DNA of 64,000 nt from positions 62,001 through 126,000 of the forward strand of contig NZ_WHOB01000069.1 in assembly GCF_013141775.1 (NCBI RefSeq), read 5' to 3'. Origin of the DNA: Paenibacillus phytohabitans. GTDB lineage: Bacteria; Bacillota; Bacilli; Paenibacillales; Paenibacillaceae. The position numbers were made by a program, and so were the translations under genes. Below are positions 9,160 through 17,267 of this stretch, in pieces; position 1 is the first letter of the stretch, and each line of letters begins with the position of its first letter. The notes under the pieces were generated by a model, which saw only the letters and a program-made list of their open reading frames with translations, searched no databases and was not told where the DNA came from.

Positions 9160-9271
9160 AGCTCAGCCCCCTTTGTCTTCTTATTACCTCTGGAGCGCTG
9201 GGGGGAATCTCTGAAGTGTTGTTTACAGCTAGATCAACTGCACTTTAGATGACAACTAAACGAGTAACCGC

Positions 9272-9301
9272 TCAACGCTAATCAACGCTAATCAACGCTT
9301 A
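9272..9301. repeat. Three tandem ~10-bp units (TCAACGCTAA)
   Basis: CTCAACGCTA, ATCAACGCTA and ATCAACGCTT follow each other directly in the gap upstream of the L,D-transpeptidase gene. There are no spacers. It is a simple short tandem repeat. Confidence 0.7.
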
Positions 9302-9386
9302 TGTGACAAGCGGTTTATTCAAATCTTCACACCTGATTCATTGCAGCAGAACCTGAGATTCTTAAGCTTCATAACGAATAGGCTTA

Positions 9387-9575
9387 AATGTTGTACGTAT
9401 TACAACTTGGCCTCCCCGATATCCGGGTGTTCCGGCAGATTGTTGTATGAAATACAAGAATTTTCCCGTAAAGCCGCTTGGAGTAGGAGGAATGCTGCAT
9501 TTCGTACAACAATTCCGGATTATAGCCGGAATAATAAGGAAAATGTTGTATTTTGGGCAGGATTATCCAAAAGTG
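9387..9575 (+). repeat. Dispersed intergenic repeat, copy 1
   Basis: This stretch aligns over about 180 bases, in opposite orientation, with 44305-44500. Shared blocks in order include GTTGTACGTA, GATTGTTGTATGAAATACAA, ATGCTGC, TACAACAATTC, GATTA and AATGTTGTATTT followed by GCAGGATT. It contains several TTGTAT/ATACAA inverted pieces that could fold. A small open frame beginning MKYKNFP runs through it and has a counterpart in copy 2, but no ribosome site precedes it. Confidence 0.75.
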
Positions 9576-9581
9576 ATCAGA

Positions 9582-9660
9582 CCTTCACCCCAACCAGCAG
9601 TTGAACTCGCGAAATTATTGCGCCGCAGCGCAATAATTTCAATTTTCACTATGGTGAAGG
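9582..9660. other. Nested inverted repeat next to the dispersed repeat
   Basis: Outer arms CCTTCACC (9582-9589) and GGTGAAGG (9653-9660) enclose a perfect 13-bp hairpin, GAAATTATTGCGC (9611-9623) and GCGCAATAATTTC (9628-9640), with a CGCA loop. It lies downstream of repeat copy 1 and before the telA-side terminator. It could be a structured RNA end or a rightward terminator (AATTTTC follows). Confidence 0.55.
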
Positions 9661-9696
9661 CCGCACACGCATAATAGTGAATTAACAGGCACATAC

Positions 9697-9733
9697 CAAA
9701 ACAGAGCATCCGGCGTTAATCCGCCATGCTCTG
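9697..9733 (-). terminator. Terminator of the XpaC-like/VWA/TelA operon
   Basis: On the minus strand CAGAGCAT-GGCG pairs with CGCC-GG-ATGCTCTG and is followed by TTTT. It lies just past the end of the telA-like gene. Confidence 0.75.
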
Positions 9734-9760
9734 CTTTGCTGCTGCCTATGCACAGTAGTG

Positions 9761-10900
9761 CTATAACCCCAGCGTACTGCCTTTTTCCAGCCGCCGGATC
9801 TGCTGTTCGCCGCTATCCGCCAGTTCCCGGAACTGGTTGATCGTCTCCCGCATCTTAGGAAGGGCTTCCTGCTTGTAGGTGCTGATAGAATCGAGCGCAG
9901 AGAGGACATCCGTGAACGCCTGCTTCAAGGTGTCAGCGGAAATACTGGTTTCGAGCGACTGCTTGTGGATGGCCGCGCCCTGGTCCTTCAACATTTTGGA
10001 GGTGCCGCTGATCAGGTTGTTGGTGGTCTGGTTCAGCAGCTCGATCTTTTTGAGTACGATCCTCTGATTGTATAAGGCACTTGCGACCGTAACCGAAATT
10101 TTGAGCGCAGATACCGTGACGTTCCGTGCTCTGTCCACACCGCGGATCAGCTCTTTGTTGTTGCGGATTACGACTTCAATGGCCATGATCCCCTGCTGAT
10201 TGACCACCAGCATCTGCTGCAGATCCATTACCCTCTGACGTAACGGGAATAGGACTTCTTCGGTGATGAACCGGATTTTATCCTCGTCTTCACTGCGCTG
10301 CTTAGCCGCCTCAATCTGCGTCTCGATCTCCTGATCCATCAGGATGCCGAGCTGAATTTCCTTTTTGAGCCGTTTAGTCAGCTCCCGCAGAGTCTGCTGC
10401 TCAATCTCTAAGGTGGTATTATCATTTTTCAGCACGCTTTTGCCTCTATCCAGAGACAGAATGATATCGGAGATGACACTATCCGCCTTCTGGTATTTGG
10501 CGAAGTAATTGCGCAGGGGATGGAAGAACTTGCCCAGGAAGCCGCTTTTGGCAAAATCAACTGCACTCGGGTCCAGATCCTTCAGCTGCAGATGCAGTTC
10601 TGTTAATCCCTTGGCGACCTGGCCGCCTTCATCACCGGTCTTGGAGAGATTACCTACAGATACCTGCAGGAGCGAATTCTTCTCCGAAGAGGAGCGCATG
10701 GTGCCCATCCCGAAGCTGTCAATCGACTGCAGCACTGATTTACGTTTCTCCAGTGAATCGAAATCAAGCTCAAGAATACTCGACACATTGCTGAGCGCCT
10801 GTTCCTTCAGCTTCGTAACTTCCTCCGGCTCCGGCTGCACCTGCTCTTCGACGGCCTCTTTCAGCTTCTCAGGGCTGGGAATTTCCATTGAGAATGACAT
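9761..10900 (-). CDS. TelA/YaaN family protein (toxic anion resistance)
   Basis: The 379-residue protein is almost wholly helical and charged, with the TelA family features. These are ELDFDSLEKRKSVLQSIDSFG near the start, the FGKFFHPLRNYFAKYQ-type block, LLNQTTNNLISGTSKMLKDQG, and a long coiled-coil middle. No signal peptide or membrane helix is seen. Members occur beside XpaC-like genes or in tellurite and phage-resistance clusters; the molecular role is not settled. Here it is the last gene of a three-gene operon with a membrane coiled-coil protein and a VWA protein. AAGGAGGG precedes the ATG. Confidence 0.88.
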   Translation of the reverse strand: MSFSMEIPSPEKLKEAVEEQVQPEPEEVTKLKEQALSNVSSILELDFDSLEKRKSVLQSIDSFGMGTMRSSSEKNSLLQVSVGNLSKTGDEGGQVAKGLTELHLQLKDLDPSAVDFAKSGFLGKFFHPLRNYFAKYQKADSVISDIILSLDRGKSVLKNDNTTLEIEQQTLRELTKRLKKEIQLGILMDQEIETQIEAAKQRSEDEDKIRFITEEVLFPLRQRVMDLQQMLVVNQQGIMAIEVVIRNNKELIRGVDRARNVTVSALKISVTVASALYNQRIVLKKIELLNQTTNNLISGTSKMLKDQGAAIHKQSLETSISADTLKQAFTDVLSALDSISTYKQEALPKMRETINQFRELADSGEQQIRRLEKGSTLGL

Positions 10901-10927
10901 GGGAACCCTCCTTCGGGATTATGGGAC

Positions 10928-12616
10928 TTACATTTGCACATTGAGCAGATTGCCCATTTTGTAGACCACATCTTCAGTATCTGCATTGATATTAGCCGCC
11001 TCGTTGATGCTTGAAATGCTCTCCAGCGCCTTGATGTTGGCGTTATATCCAATTGTATATACGGGGATTTTGTAGCTCTCAATCAATCCTCTGATCTCAT
11101 CCAATGAATGTCCTTCGTTCGTCTCCCCGTCGCTAAGCACGAAGATCAGCGGTTTCATCTCCGGATGCAGCGCGAGCTCCTCCTTCAGCATCTTCATGGC
11201 CACGACCATTCCGTCAAAAGTAGCCGTCCCCCCGGCAGCCTGCAGGCTATTGATCGCCCCAACGAACATGGACTGCTGATTGGTGTCGTATTTGCCGATC
11301 GGCAGATTAATCGTCACATCACTGGAGTAGGAGACAAACCCGATGCTGTTGTCCTTGCCCAGAAACTTCTGGCCCTTCAGCAGTGATTCCTTGAGCCGGT
11401 TCAGCGGTTCGCCGGCCATGCTGCCTGATACATCAGCTACGAATACTGCGGCAATCGGTTTGCTGCCGTCTTTTTTCTCCTTCCACAGCTTCTGGGCTGA
11501 GGAGAGGAGGGGGCCGTCCACCGGAGCCAGCTCGGACTTGTAATCATTCAGACCGTTAAAGCCTCTGTCCGAGGCTGCTGTCTGGTATTTGTCCTGCACG
11601 GCAAATTCGGCGAACTTGCGGATGATCTCCAGCTTTTCTTTTGGCAAATCACCCAGTGCATAGAGCGGACTGTCATGCCGTACCCCAAAGGGTGTAAACA
11701 CATAACCGCTGGTCAGATCCGCCGCATTGACATACGTCTGATATTCCAGCACAAAGGCATCCAGCATGCCGGACTTCGCCGCATCCCGCATCTGCAGGGT
11801 AGTGGAGGCAATGAAAGGCACATTCGCCTGAAACTTCTCAAAGCCTTGAACCGCCTTGGCCCCCAGCAGATCCGTACTGTCGAACGTGCCCAGTGCAGTC
11901 ACGAGGAAATTCAATCCCGTGGAGCTGGCAAAAGGATCCGTGTAGCCCATCGCGAGCTCATTCGCTGCAATGGCATCGGTGATCGTCTTCACATTAATCG
12001 AGCCGTATTTGCCGACCAGCTGATCATATTTCTGCTTGCTCATGACCACCCCGGCCACATTGCCGGCCAGCCGTTCAGATACAAGTTCCGCAGAGACGCC
12101 GCTTGCCTTGACCATTTCACCCCATAGCTCATTGGACGGAGTGTAGGCGTCAGGCACATATTTGCCGGAGGGGATATAATCTGCGGCTGTACCCGAAGCA
12201 ATATTACGGATGCTGACTGAGACAGGCTTGCTGTCCACAAGGATACCCGCAGCGTTGAAGTCATTGGCCACTTCATTCAGCCAGCCGTCGTTGCCGGTGC
12301 CGGATTTCTCGGTCGAGGAGAAAATTTCGGCATAGCTGTCCGTTGTACTGTTCACAGAAAGCGGGAATTTGGAGATGTCGGGCAATGAATCGCCGACTGC
12401 TGCCGGATCAAGATCAATTTGCCCTTTTACAGGTGCGGTACTGCTCACGTTAATATCTTTATAGATCCTGTTCAGCCTTTTATCAGCATCTTCTGCAGAG
12501 ATCTCTGTCTTGGATTTGCCCAAGTTCGCGGTCAGGCTGATTCCGAAGTAGACAAGCGCAAAGACGGACACGGCAATGAGGCCCAGAACGATGAATGTTT
12601 TGCTTTTCCTGGCCAT
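10928..12616 (-). CDS. Membrane-anchored solute-binding-like/VWA domain protein
   Basis: The 562-residue product has an N-terminal membrane helix (FIVLGLIAVSVFALVYFGISL). An extracellular region of about residues 80-330 resembles the bacterial extracellular solute-binding (SBP_bac_11) fold. It is followed by a von Willebrand A domain with the MIDAS signature VADVSGSMAGEP and a later FVLSDGETNEG. ATG at 12616 is preferred because AAGGAAAG lies six bases before it. It is the middle gene of the operon ending in telA. A metal-dependent adhesion or assembly role on the cell surface is likely; ligand unknown. Confidence 0.8.
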   Translation of the reverse strand: MARKSKTFIVLGLIAVSVFALVYFGISLTANLGKSKTEISAEDADKRLNRIYKDINVSSTAPVKGQIDLDPAAVGDSLPDISKFPLSVNSTTDSYAEIFSSTEKSGTGNDGWLNEVANDFNAAGILVDSKPVSVSIRNIASGTAADYIPSGKYVPDAYTPSNELWGEMVKASGVSAELVSERLAGNVAGVVMSKQKYDQLVGKYGSINVKTITDAIAANELAMGYTDPFASSTGLNFLVTALGTFDSTDLLGAKAVQGFEKFQANVPFIASTTLQMRDAAKSGMLDAFVLEYQTYVNAADLTSGYVFTPFGVRHDSPLYALGDLPKEKLEIIRKFAEFAVQDKYQTAASDRGFNGLNDYKSELAPVDGPLLSSAQKLWKEKKDGSKPIAAVFVADVSGSMAGEPLNRLKESLLKGQKFLGKDNSIGFVSYSSDVTINLPIGKYDTNQQSMFVGAINSLQAAGGTATFDGMVVAMKMLKEELALHPEMKPLIFVLSDGETNEGHSLDEIRGLIESYKIPVYTIGYNANIKALESISSINEAANINADTEDVVYKMGNLLNVQM

Positions 12617-12643
12617 AATCATCTTCCTTTCCTTACTGATTCA

Positions 12644-13402
12644 CTATTGATAGAGTTTCGTCTGCCCGATCAGGGCGGTCAGCTCCTGCATGCAGGGCAT
12701 CTCCAGAGCGGCGTCATAATCAGCACTTCCGAGCTGGGAGATCTCCAGCAGCAGCTGGTCCAGCTTCAGCAGAATCTCCTCGTTGGCTGCCAGACAGCCT
12801 TTGACATGGGTGAAATATTCGTTGAACAAGGCGTTCTTCTTCTGGATGAATGTACTTGTGAATCTGCCGGAGTTGATTGTACCCGTAAATTGGGAGAACT
12901 CGGCGGCATCGAATACACTTAGCTTGTTCAAGATACTGCGGATATTCAGGTATAGGAGCTTCTCAACGTCTTGAATCACCGTGTGGAACTTCCGGAAACT
13001 GAGCTCTGTCCGCTCGAAACGCCCGGCAAGAACATTCAACAGCGTCTGCTTCTTCTTATCCATCCGCTCCAGCTGATCCAGGGCCAGGGCGACATCCTCT
13101 TTCAGTACCCTCACATTACGGTAGCGGTTAAGTTCAGCTATATAGTCTTCCCGTGAATCGAGAGAGGGGACAGCGGGAACAATTGCCCGTTTGAAGAGCA
13201 GGGTATAACTCCCGTAGAGCACAATCAGCAGGCTGACAACCAGCAGGGTTACCCCTGTTGCAGTTTCAAGAGCAGTGGACCCGCCGATGGCTACTCCCAG
13301 CAGGCCTGGCGATAAGATAGCAATGTTCAGAATGACGACTCCGGCAATTATGCCCAGCAGCTTCACAGGTCCGGAACTATTCAGGATTAACACCCCCTCC
13401 AA
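12644..13402 (-). CDS. Membrane protein with cytoplasmic coiled coil, XpaC-like
   Basis: The product of about 250 residues has two membrane helices near the N-terminus (LLGIIAGVVILNIAILSPGLLG and VTLLVVSLLIVLYGSYTLLF). A charged helical domain follows, containing DQLERMDKKKQTLLNVLAGRFE. Position and architecture match XpaC-type partners of TelA/YaaN, but the identity is inferred. The start is uncertain: there is no nearby ATG, and GGAGGGGG overlaps the first codons of the TTG frame, so translation may begin at the CTG at about 13384. The 21-base gap to the VWA gene indicates one operon. Confidence 0.65.
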   Translation of the reverse strand: MEGVLILNSSGPVKLLGIIAGVVILNIAILSPGLLGVAIGGSTALETATGVTLLVVSLLIVLYGSYTLLFKRAIVPAVPSLDSREDYIAELNRYRNVRVLKEDVALALDQLERMDKKKQTLLNVLAGRFERTELSFRKFHTVIQDVEKLLYLNIRSILNKLSVFDAAEFSQFTGTINSGRFTSTFIQKKNALFNEYFTHVKGCLAANEEILLKLDQLLLEISQLGSADYDAALEMPCMQELTALIGQTKLYQ

Positions 13403-13680
13403 GAGTATATTTAGCTACTGCTCCTTTTGATTCGTAAATGGAGAGAAATACTGTGCAGGGTCTGTTAATAATGGGGGACAATATGCATTTTTGAACTATC
13501 AGTCATGAACAAGTCAGCTTAACTTCTGGACATTCCGGTCTACAACTTGTAGACCGAAAGGGCTGAATAACTTGAGGAAAAATGCATTAACGGATATGGA
13601 GTCCAAAATACGATTACCGCCAGCAACGATAAAGTTAAGTCAGTTGCTGAGGTTTATGTTCCGTAACTCCACAAATTTTA
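13403..13680. other. Intergenic stretch without a gene, containing a near-perfect palindrome
   Basis: No coding frame of note is present. At 13533-13559 there is a palindrome with arms CGGTCTACAA and TTGTAGACCG, one central C, and two further matching pairs outside a single mismatch. It could be an operator for the divergently placed neighbours or a hairpin. No T-run follows. Confidence 0.5.
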
Positions 13681-13691
13681 AGAATTAAGGG

Positions 13692-13720
13692 TTGACGCCA
13701 GCTCACTTGACGTGTAACAT
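13692..13720 (+). promoter_or_regulatory. Candidate sigma-A promoter of the EamA leader
   Basis: TTGACG (13692-13697), a 17-base spacer and TAACAT (13715-13720) form a plausible promoter. It would start a transcript near 13727 that includes the downstream aptamer. A 9-bp inverted repeat (GGGTTGACG at 13689-13697, CGTCAACCC at 13730-13738) brackets it and may be an operator. Confidence 0.5.
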
Positions 13721-13756
13721 ATGAACAGTCGTCAACCCGATAATTACATATTGTTC

Positions 13757-13872
13757 TCGTATAACCTCGCAGCCATCAGGTACATCAGGGCGAGGGTTTC
13801 TACAGGAAGCCTACTCTTCCTAACTACGATGATAAGGACTTTGTTACACAGGTCCCTATCCCGGAGTTAGGA
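13757..13872 (+). ncRNA. Purine-riboswitch-like leader upstream of the EamA transporter
   Basis: A three-way junction can be drawn. P1 is UCGUA (13757-13761) with UACGA (13825-13829), and J1/2 is UAA. P2 is CCUCGC (13765-13770) with GCGAGG (13790-13795). J2/3 is GUUUCUAC (13796-13803). P3 is AGGAAG with CUUCCU (13804-13821). The J1/2 and J2/3 sequences are those of the purine riboswitch, and the C before P1 fits a guanine-type discriminator. J3/1 is AAC, one base longer than usual, and the P2 loop is large. UCCUAACU (13818-13825) is perfectly complementary to AGUUAGGA (13865-13872), giving an alternative pairing as switch. Confidence 0.55.
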
Positions 13873-13923
13873 TTATTTGCGTGTTGCGGCCGACACAACA
13901 GAGAATCAGGAGGCATAATTGAA

Positions 13924-14898
13924 ATGAAAGATATGAAATACTTAATCTCCGTGCTCATAGGCGCTATGAGCTACGGCATTTTATCCACAATTGTTGTATT
14001 AGCATACGGAGAAGGCTATAAGCTGGGCGAAGTCGTTGGTACACAGCTGCTGACCGGCTGCATTCTTGCCTGGCTGCTGGCCTTATATACTAAGGTTAGA
14101 GAGAACCGTAAACAGCGCAGCCGCAATAATACTGCGGCCGCGGCTGCTGTCAGCAAGGCTCCGGCCATGAAGCTGGCCTGGAAGCACAGATTGCTGCTGA
14201 TGCTCGCCGGTGCGCCAACAGTGGTTACCGGTCTGCTGTACTACCAATCCCTCCGGTATATTCCGGCGTCGCTCGCGATTATTCTTCTGTTCCAGTTCAC
14301 TTGGATCAGCGTGCTGATCCAGGCTGTAAGCAAACGTCAGCGCCCCGATAAGATCACCGTGTTGACCTTGATCCTGCTGTTCGGGGGAACGCTGCTGGCG
14401 GCCGGGATTCTGAATCAGGGAGCTGCCGAGTTTAACGCACTCGGGCTTATGCTCGGGCTGTTATCTGCGGTAAGCTACTCTATGTTCATTATCTTCAGCG
14501 GCAAAGCCGTTCCGGCTGCGCATCCGGCTTACCGTAGCGCCTGGATGGTTACCGGCGGCCTGCTGCTGCTGTTCATCCTGTTCCCGCCATACTTCCTGTT
14601 TAACGGTTTGCTGTGGAGTCAGCTGCTGCTGTTCGGCTTCCTGCTGGGATTGTTCGGCGCCTTTATCCCGCCAGTCCTGTTCGCCATCGGTGTTCCGCAT
14701 ATTGGCGGAGGCATGGCTGGTATTCTCGGTGCCGCTGAACTGCCGGTTGCCGTGCTGCTGTCCTCGTTCGTACTGCATGAGCATGTAAGCGGCCTGCAGT
14801 GGACCGGAGTGATTCTGGTGCTGATCGGAGTTGTACTGCCGGAGCTGTATAAGCTGCGTTGGAGAAATTCCCGGTCGGTCACTTCATCATCCGTGTAA
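13924..14898 (+). CDS. EamA/DMT-family transporter
   Basis: The 324-residue protein has about ten hydrophobic helices in two EamA repeats (for example YLISVLIGAMSYGILSTIVVL and LGLMLGLLSAVSYSMFIIFSG). The first repeat is followed by a basic loop rich in Arg, Asn and Ala. The family exports or imports small metabolites; the substrate cannot be read from sequence. If the leader is a purine-type riboswitch, export of a purine or related compound would be expected. AGGAGG at 13908-13913 is ten bases before the ATG. Confidence 0.85.
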   Translation: MKDMKYLISVLIGAMSYGILSTIVVLAYGEGYKLGEVVGTQLLTGCILAWLLALYTKVRENRKQRSRNNTAAAAAVSKAPAMKLAWKHRLLLMLAGAPTVVTGLLYYQSLRYIPASLAIILLFQFTWISVLIQAVSKRQRPDKITVLTLILLFGGTLLAAGILNQGAAEFNALGLMLGLLSAVSYSMFIIFSGKAVPAAHPAYRSAWMVTGGLLLLFILFPPYFLFNGLLWSQLLLFGFLLGLFGAFIPPVLFAIGVPHIGGGMAGILGAAELPVAVLLSSFVLHEHVSGLQWTGVILVLIGVVLPELYKLRWRNSRSVTSSSV

Positions 14899-14922
14899 GT
14901 TCTTATTCAGCCAAGGCTAATT

Positions 14923-17265
14923 CTACTCCGTAATCAGACCATATACACTGATCCTGCGGATTCTCAGGGAGACTAACAGGGATACGATAAACGCGGCTGC
15001 GATAAGAGCCGTGCTTAATAATAGAATCTGCGGCAAATTTGCCGCGAATTGAATATTATAAATGCCGAGACTGGACAGAAGCATTTCGAACACGGTATCG
15101 GAGTAAAAGTACCCCAGCAGGCTTCCGGCAAGCACTCCAAGAGCTACTACCGGAAGCAGGCTGAAGGTGATTTGTGTTATCAGATTAAAGGTGGTATATC
15201 CCAGCCCTTTCAGAATGCCGAATTCCCGTTTGCGCTTCAGAATCAGGGTTTTTATGACCAGATACAGAATCAGTGTAACAACAATAATTGTTACTGCTGT
15301 TATGACTGCTGTCATGGAGGTAATAGCTGAAGTGAACGTGCCTAGCATCCCTTGCAGCATCTCCTCCACATTGGTTGCCGACCATTGGCCGGGGAAGTTA
15401 CGCTCAAGCTCCTGAGTAAATACGTTAGGATCAGCTCCCTCGTTCAGATATACATTGAGTGTAGTAAGGGTGTAATCCGGAAGCAGCCGTTTCAGACCTT
15501 TGTCCGTCATGGTCGCAACCATTCCCAGCTGATTGATTTGCTGGCTGAACCCGCAGATCAGGTATTTGCCGGATACCCCGTTCGTGCTGACCTCAATTTC
15601 ATCGCCGATGGTTTTTCCTTCCTGCCGCGCAATGATTCCGGAAACAGCAATCTCATTGTCATAGATCGGCGGTCTGCCTTTGTACACCGTCTGCGTCTCC
15701 ATCGTATCGAAATCATCGGATACCTTCAGCGTAATGCTGGTATCTTGAACAGAAGCTGCGAGGCTGTCGAGGAGGGTGGTCTTGCGTACGCCCTCTAAGC
15801 TTTTCACCTGGGCAATACGTTCCGGCTGAAGCTTGCCGCTGTTCAGTACAAGCTGAATGGTGCTTTGCTCAAACCCTACAAGCTGAAGAACGGCATTCGT
15901 GTCACCTGTAAAGTTGTAATTCAGAATGGAGCAGGCGATACTGGAAAAGGTTAACCCCGCGACAATCAGCAGAATCATTATGTTCTGCTTGGTTTGCCGG
16001 AGTAAGGTTTTAAGTCCCAAAGCAAACTGCAGGCCAAGCGGAGAGTGTTCCAGCGGCATGCGGTTTTTTTTGAAATTATGGGTCAGTAATCCGCTCTGCA
16101 GCGCCGCGATGGGTGTGATGTCTCTGATCCGCCTGCTGGACATAATGGTGACCGCCATAACCATCGCCATGATGAACAGCATACTGACTAGCGCAGCGAG
16201 TATGTCAAATGACGCGGGCCAGATTAATCCTATGGATGACGAGATCAGGTTGCCGGCATAAGGCATGACGGCTCCGGCAGCAGCTATGCCCGGAATTGCG
16301 GCAGCAATGGAGATCCAGGCAAATTGCAGCAGAAGTGCTGTAATCACTTGCCAGGAGGTATAGCCATTTGCCTTTAGCACGCCAATATTCTGCATATGGT
16401 CTTCAATATGCTCAAGAATCTGGAAGCGGATCACGATCAGCGAGATGACCACCATAATAAGAGCGAAGGCAAGCAGGATCGCCGTCAAGAAATTGACAAA
16501 CACCAGATTGCCGGATATGCCTGACTGCGCACTCATTACAACATAGGTTGCGCTTGTTCCGGAAGCGGACAGCTGCTCCCTTAACAATTGCCGGAGCTTC
16601 TCCGCTTTGTCAGGATTAGTCACCGCTGCAGAGAGGAAGCTGTACTTTGCGGTTTGGCCGGTACGTACAGCCAGCTCCCGGTAGGTACTGCCCGGCATAA
16701 ACACCTTGGGCGCACCGTTGCTAAGTGTTCCGATCAATGGCTCCTCTATAAACCCGCCAATCTTGTAGGTATACACCTGGTTCCCGTAAGTGAAGGAGAG
16801 GCTGTCCCCGGTATTGTAGCCTGCACCGACATGGAATACATAGGACAGATAGATCAGATTGGTACCGTCTGAATGGACGGGAGAGATGGTCCGGAAGGGA
16901 GCCAGGGTCCGCTGCTGATCTGCATTCAGAATTAGCAATCCGGTAGTAATATCGCTTGGTCCGTATTTCATGCTTACCTCAGACAGCAGGAGTGCGGGCT
17001 CCATCTCCCACATAGCGGTATACGGATAAGTATCCAACAGAGCCTCGTACTCCTTGAGATGTTCATCCGTCGCGAAATAAGAGATTACATCCGGCGTTTT
17101 GAGCTCCGTCATTTTTTGTTCCTGAAAAGAACCCAGCTTCAGAATTACCGAGACTCCGGTATACAGCAGCACAACGGCCAGCATAATCAGCAGAAAGAGT
17201 GCGGCGGTGGAGCTTTTCCGCTTGCGGATATTAGACCAGGCCAGTTTTCCTTGAACACTGTACAT
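14923..17265 (-). CDS. ABC transporter permease with two FtsX domains
   Basis: The 780-residue protein begins SVQGKLAWSNIRKRKSS and has an N-terminal membrane helix. A long extracellular region follows, then three helices (from about 255 to 380), a second extracellular domain, and three final helices ending LIAAAFIVSLLVSLRIRRI. This is the MacB/FtsX-type layout. ATG at 17265 is chosen because GGGGTGG lies six bases upstream; it follows the ATPase stop by two bases. It works with that ATPase, probably in export or sensing of peptides or lipids, under the adjacent two-component system. Confidence 0.85.
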   Translation of the reverse strand: MYSVQGKLAWSNIRKRKSSTAALFLLIMLAVVLLYTGVSVILKLGSFQEQKMTELKTPDVISYFATDEHLKEYEALLDTYPYTAMWEMEPALLLSEVSMKYGPSDITTGLLILNADQQRTLAPFRTISPVHSDGTNLIYLSYVFHVGAGYNTGDSLSFTYGNQVYTYKIGGFIEEPLIGTLSNGAPKVFMPGSTYRELAVRTGQTAKYSFLSAAVTNPDKAEKLRQLLREQLSASGTSATYVVMSAQSGISGNLVFVNFLTAILLAFALIMVVISLIVIRFQILEHIEDHMQNIGVLKANGYTSWQVITALLLQFAWISIAAAIPGIAAAGAVMPYAGNLISSSIGLIWPASFDILAALVSMLFIMAMVMAVTIMSSRRIRDITPIAALQSGLLTHNFKKNRMPLEHSPLGLQFALGLKTLLRQTKQNIMILLIVAGLTFSSIACSILNYNFTGDTNAVLQLVGFEQSTIQLVLNSGKLQPERIAQVKSLEGVRKTTLLDSLAASVQDTSITLKVSDDFDTMETQTVYKGRPPIYDNEIAVSGIIARQEGKTIGDEIEVSTNGVSGKYLICGFSQQINQLGMVATMTDKGLKRLLPDYTLTTLNVYLNEGADPNVFTQELERNFPGQWSATNVEEMLQGMLGTFTSAITSMTAVITAVTIIVVTLILYLVIKTLILKRKREFGILKGLGYTTFNLITQITFSLLPVVALGVLAGSLLGYFYSDTVFEMLLSSLGIYNIQFAANLPQILLLSTALIAAAFIVSLLVSLRIRRISVYGLITE

Positions 17266-17267
17266 CC

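Noticed and set aside
9272..9301. Three 10-bp tandem units considered as a CRISPR start
   Set aside because: Units are too short, have no spacers and no cas genes are near. It is a simple tandem repeat.
9447..9674. Small frame MKYKNFP... in repeat copy 1 as a gene
   Set aside because: No ribosome site, and the conservation follows the repeat as a whole. Kept as a finding rather than a CDS.
10509..10964. 151-codon frame opposite the TelA gene
   Set aside because: Ser/Cys-rich shadow with no ribosome site; the TelA frame explains the sequence.
13689..13738. 9-bp inverted repeat around the EamA promoter considered as part of the riboswitch
   Set aside because: Its left arm overlaps the -35 box and would not be transcribed from the likely start; an operator is more plausible.
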